Origin: Halobacteria archaeon HArc-gm2
GTDB lineage: Archaea > Halobacteriota > Halobacteria > Halobacteriales > Haloarculaceae
Direction of reading: 5' to 3'
Length of the DNA: 64,000 nucleotides
Assembly: GCA_025517465.1 (NCBI GenBank)
Contig: JAOPKE010000002.1
Span: 248,001-312,000 of the forward strand
Position numbers and translations under genes: made by a program. Position 1 is the first letter of the stretch. Each line of letters begins with the position of its first letter. Below, in pieces: positions 24,554 to 33,198 of the stretch. The notes under the pieces are model-generated. The model saw nothing but the letters and a program-made list of their open reading frames with translations. It was not told the origin of the DNA and did no database searches.

Positions 24554-27121
24554 ATGACAACGGACGACACACCACGCGACGCGACGGGGGGCACAGGGGA
24601 CGAACAGACGCGAGCGACGGAGGGCACAGGGGACGAACAGACGCGAGCGACGGAGAAGGCGGACCGCGGGATCGGTACCGGCACGACCAGGCGGACCGCG
24701 CTGAAGACCATCGGCGCGACGGTTGGGGGACTGGCCCTGTCCGGGGAGGTCAGCGCCGGCGTGCCGACGCCGCGGCTCCACACCGACGGGAAGTGGATCC
24801 GCGACCCGAACGGGAACGAGGTCCAGCTCCGCGGAATGGCCCCGGCTGACCCGGCCTTCTACCGGCGGACGCATCCCAAGTCGTTCGAGGAGGTGCTCCG
24901 GTGGGCGACCGACGAGTCCCGCGGCTGGCAGCCGAACGTCGTCCGCCTGCCGTTCACGCAGGACAACGTGAACCACTTCGGCATCGACACGATGGTCGAG
25001 GAGTTCGTCCGGCCGGCGGTCGACCTGCTGGCCTCTCGGGACGTGTACGCCCTGGTCGACTTCCACCTCATCAGGCCGTACACCCAGGAAGCGACCGAGA
25101 CGTACAACTCGGAGAACGAGGACACGCTCGACCCCATCGACGACGTGATGCGGACCTTCTGGAACGCGGTCGCCCCGGAGTTCGCCGACGACGAGCACGT
25201 CATCTACGAGCTGTTCAACGAGCCGACCCAGCCGACGATGTACGGCGACGACGCGGGCGCCTGGCAGACCTGGCGCGACGCGGCCCAGCCGTGGGTCGAC
25301 CTCGTCCGCGATCACGCGCCGGAGACACCCATCATCATCGGCTCGCCCCGGTGGACCTCGGTCACCCACATGGCGCCGGAGTACCCCTTCGAGGGTGACG
25401 ACCTGATCTACGCGGCACACATCTACCCGGACAACGGCGCGCCTTCGGAGTTCGACCAGTACTACGGCGAGCCGGCCAACGACGTGCCGGTCGTCGTGAC
25501 CGAGTTCGGCTGGGACCCCGAGGGGGGCAACGTCGACCAGGGGACCACCTCCGGCTGGGGCCAGCCCTTCCGCGACTGGGTCGAGGGATACGAGAACATG
25601 GGGTGGATCTCGTGGTGCTTCGACGACAGCTGGGCGCCGACGTTCTTCGACTCGCCCGGCGAGGGCGCGAACGAGTCGTGGACGCTGAAAGACGGCGAGG
25701 AGCAGATGGGTGGCTACATCAAGACCTGGCTCGACGAGACCCAGGACGACAGCATCCCCGACAGCACCGTCGACGATACCATCGCCCCGCCGACCCCGTC
25801 GAACCTGACGGTCACGCGGACCTCGGAGATCAGCGTCGAGGTGTCCTGGGACGCCGTGACCGACGAGGGCGAGGCCGGACTCTCCCACTATGCCCTCTCG
25901 GTCGACGGCGAACCGAACCAGGAGGCGCTGCCAGACACCACGTCCGCCTCGGTAACCGACCTCGACCCGGCGACGACCTACGAGATCGCCGTGCGGGCGG
26001 TCGACGACGCCGGCAACGAGTCCGATCCGGCGACGGTGATCGCCGAGACCATCGCGACCGACGCCGAGCAGTCCGCGTTCAACGGCCCGCACACCATCCC
26101 GGGCCGCATCCAGGCGGAGGACTTCGACGAGGGCGGCCAGGGCATCTCCTACTACGACACCACCTCGTCGAACCAGGCCGACGGCTCCTACCGCGATACT
26201 GCCGTCGACATCGGGACGTCGGCCGAGTCCGGCTACAACGTCGGCTACATCGACTCCGGCGAGTGGCTGGAGTACACCGTCCAGGTCGACTCGGGCGACG
26301 GGCTGGTCACTCACGTCAACGCCGCGGCCGGTGAGGGCGGCGGCGGCACCCTCCGGATCGACGTGGACGGCGAGACCGTCGCCACCCAGGACGTCTGGCA
26401 GACCGGCGACTGGTCGAGCTGGCAGGAGATCCGCGTCGGCAGCCTGGACCTGCCGGCGGGCGAGCACGTCGTCCGGATCACCGCCGAGTCCGGCGCCTGG
26501 AACTTCGACTGGATCGAGTTCGGCGACGGCAACGGGAACACCGAGACCGAGACGGAGACTGAAACCGAGACGGAGACTGAGACGGAAACTGAGACAGAGA
26601 CTGAGACGGAAACTGAGACAGAGACGGAAACGGAGACCGAGACAGAGACGGAAACGGAGACCGAGACCGATGACCCGTCCGTCGACGCGCTGATCGTCAA
26701 CGACTACGACGGCAGTCCGTCGTGGTCGTCCCATTGGAACGATCTGGACCAGTGGTGCGGGGCCGGGTCGTTCGAAAACGGCGGCGGCGAGGTTCAAAAC
26801 GGCGCACTCGTGCTGGAGTACGACAACGGCGGCTGGTTCCAGGAACAGATCAATCAGTCCGTCGAGGAGTACTCCTCGCTCGTGTTCACCGTCAGCGGTG
26901 CGAACGGGGGCGAGGAGTCGGAGGTGCAGTTCAGCATGGGCGGGGCGAGCGGCCTGCTCGCTGACTTCACCGACGATTCGATCGGAACGAGCACCGCGGA
27001 CGTGGCGGTGGACCTCGATTCGGCCGGGGTCGACACGTCCTCGTCCAGAGTGGCCGTCCGCCTGAACTTCTGGCAGGGCGGCGCCAGTACGCTGGAAATC
27101 GACGAGATCCGACTCGAATAG
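24554..27121 (+). CDS. Tat-exported multidomain GH5 enzyme with Fn3, CBM6 and beta-rich C-terminal module (GH5-3)
   Basis: 855 residues. An 11-residue tandem repeat (GTGDEQTRATE, residues 13-34) precedes the Tat motif R46-R47. GH5 domain about 70-400 with acid/base Glu223 (LFNEPTQ) and nucleophile Glu317 (VVTEFGW). Fn3 about 411-505 (APPTPSNLTVTRTSE). CBM6 about 515-645 (PGRIQAEDFDEGG). A pure Thr-Glu linker of about 21 dipeptides is followed by a C-terminal module (712-855; LIVNDYDG...WCGAGSF) shared with GH5-4 and the protein at 31279. It is the most elaborate enzyme of the block; the gap to the GH10 gene is only 32 bp. Confidence 0.9.
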   Translation: MTTDDTPRDATGGTGDEQTRATEGTGDEQTRATEKADRGIGTGTTRRTALKTIGATVGGLALSGEVSAGVPTPRLHTDGKWIRDPNGNEVQLRGMAPADPAFYRRTHPKSFEEVLRWATDESRGWQPNVVRLPFTQDNVNHFGIDTMVEEFVRPAVDLLASRDVYALVDFHLIRPYTQEATETYNSENEDTLDPIDDVMRTFWNAVAPEFADDEHVIYELFNEPTQPTMYGDDAGAWQTWRDAAQPWVDLVRDHAPETPIIIGSPRWTSVTHMAPEYPFEGDDLIYAAHIYPDNGAPSEFDQYYGEPANDVPVVVTEFGWDPEGGNVDQGTTSGWGQPFRDWVEGYENMGWISWCFDDSWAPTFFDSPGEGANESWTLKDGEEQMGGYIKTWLDETQDDSIPDSTVDDTIAPPTPSNLTVTRTSEISVEVSWDAVTDEGEAGLSHYALSVDGEPNQEALPDTTSASVTDLDPATTYEIAVRAVDDAGNESDPATVIAETIATDAEQSAFNGPHTIPGRIQAEDFDEGGQGISYYDTTSSNQADGSYRDTAVDIGTSAESGYNVGYIDSGEWLEYTVQVDSGDGLVTHVNAAAGEGGGGTLRIDVDGETVATQDVWQTGDWSSWQEIRVGSLDLPAGEHVVRITAESGAWNFDWIEFGDGNGNTETETETETETETETETETETETETETETETETETETETETETDDPSVDALIVNDYDGSPSWSSHWNDLDQWCGAGSFENGGGEVQNGALVLEYDNGGWFQEQINQSVEEYSSLVFTVSGANGGEESEVQFSMGGASGLLADFTDDSIGTSTADVAVDLDSAGVDTSSSRVAVRLNFWQGGASTLEIDEIRLE

Positions 27122-27153
27122 GGAGACAACCGCTATCTTCGCGAGACTACACA

Positions 27154-29067
27154 ATGACGAACGACGATACACGCGACAACGGGGAACTGACGGACGAACA
27201 GACGGGCATCGACGCAGCGACCGAGACCGACGTGGTCGACGAGTCGGCCGACGGCGTCCTCGACTCGGTCGGCCGGCGCGACTACATGAAGGCAGTGGGT
27301 GCCGCCGCGGCCGCGACTGCCGTCGGTGGCGCGGCGTCCTCGCCCGCGACGGCGGAGACGGCCGACACGTCCCTGAGCGTCGACGAGCGCATCCAGGAGC
27401 ACCGCACCGGCGACCTGGAGATAACGGTCCAGAACTCCGACGGGTCGACCGTCTCGAACGCCGACGTGACGGTCGAGCAGCAGTCACACGAGTTCGACTT
27501 CGGGACGGCGGTGAACGCGAACACGCTGATCAACAGCTCCAGCGAAGGGGACAACTATCGGGAGTACATCCCCGAACTGTTCAACACGGCGGTGATGGAG
27601 AACCGTCACAAGTGGGACTTCTTCGAGAACGAGCAGCAACTGGCCGACGAGGCGACCCAGTGGATCCTCGACCAGGGGCTGGACATGCGCGGGCACGTTT
27701 GCCTCTGGGGCCGTGAGGACGTCGCTGCCATTCCCTCCGACATCCAGACGGCCATCGACAACGAGGACGCCGAGACGATCCGCACCCGGACGATGGACCA
27801 CATCGAGGAGATCATCACCCACTACGGCGACGACCTGACCGAGTGGGAAGTCGTCAACGAGGTGATGCACACCTATCAGATGCAGCTTGGCGTCTACGGC
27901 GACCAGATCGACACCGAGGAGCCCTGGACCGGCGAGGTCGTCCCGTGGACCTCGGACCTCCTGGCCGACTGGTACAGCCACGCGGCGGACGTCATCGAGC
28001 AGAACGGCTACGACCTGGACATCGCGGTCAACGACTTCAACCAGTTCGCCTACGGCTACACCGACGACCGCTACGTCTCCCAGATCCAGCACCTGAACGA
28101 CAACGCAACGGACATCGACATCGTCGGACTGCAGGCCCACGTCGCCGCTCGCCAGGGCGAGTACAACTCCAACGACGACCCGGACGGCCGCATCTCGGCC
28201 AGCCAGGTCGTCCAGGAGATGAACAAGTGGGCCGACCTCGGTGCCCGCCTGAAGATCACGGAGTTCGACACGTACAACGGCGACGACTGGAACAGCGACC
28301 AGGAACGCGCCGACATGCTGGAGAACTACCTCCGTGGCGCGTTCTCCCATCCGGGCTGTGACGCGTTCATCATGTGGGGCTTCTGGGACGGGCGCCACTG
28401 GGAGAGCGAGGCGCCGCTGTTCTACGACGACTGGTCGGAGAAGCCGGCCTACGACGTCTGGACCGGCCTCGTCTTCGACGAGTGGTGGACCGACGAGTCC
28501 GGCACGACGGACGGGTCGGGAAGCTACTCGACGAGCGCCTTCCTCGGCGAACACGAGGTCACCGTCAGCACCGACAGCGACTCGGCGACGACGACGGTCT
28601 CGGTCACCGACACCGGCACGACGTCGGTCACCATCGACGTCGAGGGCGATGGCACAGGTACCGAGACGGAGACGGATACCGAGACGGACACGGAGACGGA
28701 TACCGAGACGGACACGGAGACTGATACGGAGACGGACACGGAGACTGACACCGAGACGGAGACGGAGACAGATACCGAGACGGAAACGGATACCGAGACG
28801 CCGACCTCCGGTGACCTGATCGCCTCCATCGACCCCGGGGCGACGTCCGGGTCGACCGGCGACCTGATGCAGTTCTGGATCACCGACGAGACCGGTGGCA
28901 GCACCTGGATCACCGACCTCCAGTGGGAGCTGGGCAACGGGTCGACCGGGAGGGGCTGGTACACCGACGAACGTTACCAGTCCGCTGGCACGTACACGGT
29001 CACCCTCACCGCCACCGACAACGAGGGCAACACGAGCACCGACGAGGTGAGCGTCCAGATATCGTGA
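27154..29067 (+). CDS. Tat-exported GH10 endo-beta-1,4-xylanase with PKD domain
   Basis: 637 residues. Twin arginines R41-R42 (GRRDYMKAVGAAAAATAVGG). A short N-terminal beta domain (about 85-120; GDLEITVQNSDGSTVSNADVTV) precedes the GH10 barrel (about 115-465): HKWDFFENEQ, RGHVCLWG, acid/base Glu236 in WEVVNEV, nucleophile Glu370 in LKITEFD, and FIMWGFWDGRHW. An immunoglobulin-like stretch (about 470-500) and a TETDTETD linker lead to a PKD-like domain close to that of GH5-1. It should cut xylan backbones. It probably belongs to one transcript with GH5-3. Confidence 0.92.
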   Translation: MTNDDTRDNGELTDEQTGIDAATETDVVDESADGVLDSVGRRDYMKAVGAAAAATAVGGAASSPATAETADTSLSVDERIQEHRTGDLEITVQNSDGSTVSNADVTVEQQSHEFDFGTAVNANTLINSSSEGDNYREYIPELFNTAVMENRHKWDFFENEQQLADEATQWILDQGLDMRGHVCLWGREDVAAIPSDIQTAIDNEDAETIRTRTMDHIEEIITHYGDDLTEWEVVNEVMHTYQMQLGVYGDQIDTEEPWTGEVVPWTSDLLADWYSHAADVIEQNGYDLDIAVNDFNQFAYGYTDDRYVSQIQHLNDNATDIDIVGLQAHVAARQGEYNSNDDPDGRISASQVVQEMNKWADLGARLKITEFDTYNGDDWNSDQERADMLENYLRGAFSHPGCDAFIMWGFWDGRHWESEAPLFYDDWSEKPAYDVWTGLVFDEWWTDESGTTDGSGSYSTSAFLGEHEVTVSTDSDSATTTVSVTDTGTTSVTIDVEGDGTGTETETDTETDTETDTETDTETDTETDTETDTETETETDTETETDTETPTSGDLIASIDPGATSGSTGDLMQFWITDETGGSTWITDLQWELGNGSTGRGWYTDERYQSAGTYTVTLTATDNEGNTSTDEVSVQIS

Positions 29068-29238
29068 TCTGAACGGGACGGCTCCGTCGGCGGCGACGAC
29101 GCTACAGGCGCAGTCGGCTGCCGTCGATGGACACCGACGGCCGCCAAGCCGCTCGTTCACGAGGGGCCCGCGGTGGCGAGACGACGGGCGACACCGAGAA
29201 CCGGCGAACGACTGCTCGACGACGCGGAAATTAGACAA

Positions 29239-31140
29239 ATGACACGACCGACGGACGACGCCGACGGCACGGGGGAACAGGACGACGGAACGAGCGCGGA
29301 TAGCGACACCAGCCCGCGGAGAGACGAGCGAAGTGAGCTCACAGATTCCATCAGCGGCGGCTCCCGGCGCGACTTCCTGAAGGCGACCGCCGGAGCCAGC
29401 GCCGTCGCCGCGGGCATCGGCTTCGGCGTCAGCGGTTCCGCGTCGGCGGGTATCCCGACACCGTGGCTCGAACGGGACGGGAACCTCATCAGGGATCCCA
29501 GCGGCAACGAGGTGATCCTCCGCGGGGTGAACATCCCCGACCTGAAACGGCTGAACTCGGACAACTACTACTCCTACAGCGTCGACGAGTACATCACCTG
29601 GGCGACGAACGGCAACTCGCCGCCGGGGACGGAAGAGGAGAACGGCTGGTACTCGCGGGTGATCCGTCTGCCGTGCCAGCCGGTCGACATCGGCGGGCAC
29701 GACCCCGGCGCGGCTCCGCCGGCGCCCGGCTTCGACCAGAGCCAGCTCGACAGCTACCTGGAGAATCACCTGCGGCCGGCCGTGGAGAAGTGCGCCGAGC
29801 AGGGCGTCTACGCCATCGTCGACTACCACCGCCACCGCGGCGAGCACGACGAGACGCTCCACTACACCAGCGACGAAATCGACGAGGAGATCCGGATGTT
29901 CTGGGAGACGATCGCGCCCGAGTTCGCCGAGGACTCCCACGTCCTCTACGAACTGTACAACGAACCGACGGCGCCGTACGCCGACGAGACCGACCCGACG
30001 TCGGACTCTCAGGCCGCACAGGAGACCTGGACCACCTGGAAGGAGACGGCCCAGCCGTGGGTCGATCTGATCCGCGAGCACGCGCCGCGGAACCTGGTCC
30101 TCATCGGGTCGCCACGCTGGAGCCAGTGGACGGCCCAGGCGCCAAACGACGAGTTCGAGGGCGACAACCTGGCTTACACCGGCCACGTCTATGGGCAGGA
30201 GAACATGCGGCCCCTGTCGGCGTCCTTCGGCGAACCCGGGGAGGAAGTGCCGGTGTTCATGACCGAGTGGGGGTACAAGAACGGCCGCGCGCCGTACCTC
30301 TCGGGGACGACCGACGAGCAGGGCCAGCAGTTCCAGGAGCTGTTCGACAACTACCCGCTCCACCCGGTGCCGTGGATCTTCGACTTCCGGTGGACGCCCC
30401 AGTTCTTCAACCGGGAGTCCCGGGACGATTTCGAACTGCTCCGGAACAACGACACCCACGGCGGCATCGTCAAGGACATCCTCTACGAGAACCGGAACTC
30501 GGACCTGCCGAGCGGCGGCGGCGGTTCGACCACGACGACGGACCCGCCGACGACGGACCCGCCGACGACGACCACAGTGCAGCCGACCACCCCGCCGCCG
30601 ACGACCACGACCGAACCGCCGACGACCACGACCGAACCACCGACGACCACCACGACGGAACCACCGACGACGACCACGACGGAGCCACAGACGCCGGACG
30701 GCACCGCGCTCCTCGTCAACGACTACGACGGGGACCCGGCGTGGTCGGGCGAGAACGACCTGGGTAACTGGAACGGTGCGGGGTCGTTCGCGAACGACGA
30801 CGGCGAAGTGGTCGACGGGGAACTCGTCCTGGAGTACGACGGCGGCGGCTGGTTCGTCGAGCAGGTCAACAGGGACGTCTCGAACTACGACCAGCTGGTG
30901 TTCAGCGTCCGCGGTGCCAGCGGCGGCGAGGGGAGCGACTTCGTCCTCGACGTCGGCGGCGCGCGCGCCCAGTTCAGCAGCGTCGCCGGGTCGGCCATCA
31001 CGACGAGTACCGTCGACGTCGCCGTCGACATGGAAGCCGCAGGGATCGACCGCTCGTCGCCCGGTGAGCTCCGATTCGACTTCTGGGGTGGTGAGAACGG
31101 GACGAGCACGCTCTACGTAGACGAGGTGCGTTTCGAGTAA
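29239..31140 (+). CDS. Tat-exported GH5 enzyme with beta-rich C-terminal module (GH5-4)
   Basis: 633 residues. Twin arginines R43-R44 (SRRDFLKATAGASAVAAG). GH5 domain about 71-470: GIPTPWLERDGNLIRDPSGN, AIVDYHRHRG, acid/base Glu242 in LYNEPTA, nucleophile Glu343 in FMTEWGY (Trp in place of the Phe seen in its paralogs). A Thr/Pro linker rich in TTTTEPPTT connects to the C-terminal module (490-633; ALLVNDYDG...FDFWGGENGTSTLYVDEVRFE) shared with GH5-3 and the protein at 31279. ATG 29239 is preferred over an upstream start at 29173 that adds only Arg-rich sequence. Confidence 0.9.
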   Translation: MTRPTDDADGTGEQDDGTSADSDTSPRRDERSELTDSISGGSRRDFLKATAGASAVAAGIGFGVSGSASAGIPTPWLERDGNLIRDPSGNEVILRGVNIPDLKRLNSDNYYSYSVDEYITWATNGNSPPGTEEENGWYSRVIRLPCQPVDIGGHDPGAAPPAPGFDQSQLDSYLENHLRPAVEKCAEQGVYAIVDYHRHRGEHDETLHYTSDEIDEEIRMFWETIAPEFAEDSHVLYELYNEPTAPYADETDPTSDSQAAQETWTTWKETAQPWVDLIREHAPRNLVLIGSPRWSQWTAQAPNDEFEGDNLAYTGHVYGQENMRPLSASFGEPGEEVPVFMTEWGYKNGRAPYLSGTTDEQGQQFQELFDNYPLHPVPWIFDFRWTPQFFNRESRDDFELLRNNDTHGGIVKDILYENRNSDLPSGGGGSTTTTDPPTTDPPTTTTVQPTTPPPTTTTEPPTTTTEPPTTTTTEPPTTTTTEPQTPDGTALLVNDYDGDPAWSGENDLGNWNGAGSFANDDGEVVDGELVLEYDGGGWFVEQVNRDVSNYDQLVFSVRGASGGEGSDFVLDVGGARAQFSSVAGSAITTSTVDVAVDMEAAGIDRSSPGELRFDFWGGENGTSTLYVDEVRFE

Positions 31141-31210
31141 GGCGACTCACCCGCGCTTCGCCCGCTGTCAGCCCGCCCGCCGCAGGCCGGCTCGGCCTAG
31201 CGGCACGCTT

Positions 31211-31252
31211 ACTAGATTATAAAATTTATTTACTAGTCCGTTAAATTTATTT
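31211..31252 (+). promoter_or_regulatory. Two imperfect 21-bp tandem repeats forming an AT-rich promoter
   Basis: ACTAG followed 6 bp later by AAATTTATTT occurs at 31211-31231 and again at 31232-31252, an exact 21-bp period (two DNA turns). The second copy supplies a TATA box about 30 bp before the ATG at 31279. Helically phased repeats suggest cooperative regulator binding in addition to TBP. Confidence 0.5.
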
Positions 31253-31278
31253 TGCCAGAGGGGTTATTGTCACGTGCA

Positions 31279-33114
31279 ATGGTAAAAAGACGAACCATAC
31301 TCAAAAGCAGCATCGCGTTCGGGAGCCTCGGGTTCGCGGCGACGGCACTCGGTCAGGAGTCCTCGCTCGTGGTCCACTCCTTCGACGGCGGCAGTTATCC
31401 GGGGTCGAACGACCTCGGTAACTGGGCCGACGCGGGCAGCTTCGCCAACGGCGACGGCGCCGGCGAGGTAGCAGACGGCGCGCTCCGACTCGAATACGAC
31501 AACGCCGGCTGGTTCGGGAGCAACGTCCAGCAGTCGGTGGCCGACGCGTCGACGCTGAACCTCGTCGTCCGTGGGGACAGCGGCGGCGAGGAGAGCCACT
31601 TCCAGCTCAGCGTCGGCGGCGCCTCCGACCTCCTGTCGAACCTCACCGACGACACCATCGGGACGGAGTGGTCGACGGTGTCCGTCGATCTCTCGGCGGT
31701 CGGCGCCGACCCCGACAGCCCACAGGCCGTCCGGTTCAACTTCTGGCAGGGCGCCTCGGGAGCCATCGAGATCGACACCATCGCGTTCACGTCCGGCTCG
31801 GAGCCCCCGACGGATACGCCGACGACCACGACGCCTCCGACGGACACGCCGGACACGGAGACGCCCGACACGGAGACACCGGACACGGAGACGCCGGACG
31901 ACGAGACCGAGACTCCCGACGACGGAGAGCCCACGTGGGACGTCCCGTTCCCGGACCGACCGCCGGAGCCGGACACGCTTCCCTCGGACATCACGGGCAG
32001 TACGACGGTCGCCGAACTGTACGAGCACTTCGACGACCCGTACTACGTCCCGCGTGACTTCCTGGACTACCTGCCCGGCGAGACGTCCTCGACCGGGCAG
32101 ACCTGGACGGACTCCGAGAAGGCCGACGAGTTCAACTACGACGTCGCGGCCGTCCAGGACAACGTCCAGGACGGGTCGCTGACCCTCGACCAGCTGGGGA
32201 CCCAGGCGCTGCCGTACGTCCAGCAGCTCGCGGACAACGACTTCCCCGCGCACGCGACGGTGAAGCTCCTCCCGCGGCTGGCGCTGCTGCCCGACGAGAC
32301 GGAGGACCCCGGGACGCACGACGACCCCGATAACGTCTGGAGCGAGACGGCTGGGCCGACCGCGGCGACGAACGGCCCGGGCCAGTTCATCCAGGACCGC
32401 TGGCCGACGGACGCCCGGTCCTACCAGCCCGACGAGGTCCGCGTCCGCGACCGGGTCCACGACCAGCCGGAGTACGACGACACCCGCGAGTGGGGGAACT
32501 CGGCGGACCTGCCCGACGACGTCGTCAACAACCCGGACAACCCCATCCACGACATGGTCGCCGACAAGGTCGACCCGCGGACGGGTAGTTCGCTCGGCGG
32601 GGACGGGTTCACCGCCAACGCGCCGATGGAGGCGAGCATCGAAATCCACGAGAACGGCGGCAGCTACTGGAACCAGTACATCGTCCTGAAGAACACCAGC
32701 GAGGTGCCCTACTTCCAGGACGGCATGGTCATCACGTGGCTCGGTCCGTCGGGCGACGCCGCGAACCTCGCTGACGGCCACTGGAACAACCCCCACCGGC
32801 CTGCCCAGTCGCTGGGTCACCCCCAGCGCGACGTTATCGAGGTCATCCACCCCGACTACGAGGGCCTCTCGTCGTACGCCGTCCGCTGTGCGAACCACGA
32901 CGAACCGTACCACATGCGGACCATCTACCCGAACCAGCAGGTCGCGATGGAGGTCGGCACGCCCGCGAACCTGGACCAGTGGTCCTCGGCCTCTGAGCGC
33001 CAGGACCTCGTCGACACGATGCTCGACTCGCTCCACGTCGAACTGGAGACGAACCTCAGCCGGAACGACCGACTCATCGACGAGATCGACCTGAAGTACC
33101 GCGTGCCCAACTGA
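31279..33114 (+). CDS. Tat-exported protein of unknown function with N-terminal carbohydrate-module-like domain
   Basis: 611 residues. KRRTILKSSIAFGSLGFAATALG is a short Tat-like signal. Residues 28-172 are the beta-rich module found at the C termini of GH5-3 and GH5-4 (DLGNWADAGSF, GALRLEYDNAGWF, VRFNFWQG). A Thr/Pro/Asp/Glu linker (about 173-222) leads to about 385 residues I cannot assign. The assumed domain has a helical part (LYEHFDDPYYVPRDFLDYLPGE...) and a beta part with NQYIVLKNTSEVPYFQDG and HPDYEGLSSYAVRCANHDEPYH. It has its own promoter. By context it acts on, binds or senses extracellular polysaccharide, but no catalytic motif is recognised. Confidence 0.8.
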   Translation: MVKRRTILKSSIAFGSLGFAATALGQESSLVVHSFDGGSYPGSNDLGNWADAGSFANGDGAGEVADGALRLEYDNAGWFGSNVQQSVADASTLNLVVRGDSGGEESHFQLSVGGASDLLSNLTDDTIGTEWSTVSVDLSAVGADPDSPQAVRFNFWQGASGAIEIDTIAFTSGSEPPTDTPTTTTPPTDTPDTETPDTETPDTETPDDETETPDDGEPTWDVPFPDRPPEPDTLPSDITGSTTVAELYEHFDDPYYVPRDFLDYLPGETSSTGQTWTDSEKADEFNYDVAAVQDNVQDGSLTLDQLGTQALPYVQQLADNDFPAHATVKLLPRLALLPDETEDPGTHDDPDNVWSETAGPTAATNGPGQFIQDRWPTDARSYQPDEVRVRDRVHDQPEYDDTREWGNSADLPDDVVNNPDNPIHDMVADKVDPRTGSSLGGDGFTANAPMEASIEIHENGGSYWNQYIVLKNTSEVPYFQDGMVITWLGPSGDAANLADGHWNNPHRPAQSLGHPQRDVIEVIHPDYEGLSSYAVRCANHDEPYHMRTIYPNQQVAMEVGTPANLDQWSSASERQDLVDTMLDSLHVELETNLSRNDRLIDEIDLKYRVPN

Positions 33115-33198
33115 ACGGGACGCGACGCCGGTCGACCCTGGAGCGATAGCGGTTGACTCTCCCCACATCATTTCTTTCCGGCGCTCGAGTACTCTCCC

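Noticed and set aside
24548..27487. A 979-codon open frame antisense to the GH5-3 gene
   Set aside because: GC-rich genomes leave long open antisense frames. It mirrors the domain limits of GH5-3 and has no recognisable motif.
27484..30459. A 991-codon open frame antisense to GH10 and GH5-4
   Set aside because: Val/Gly/Arg-rich antisense artefact running across two well-supported genes.
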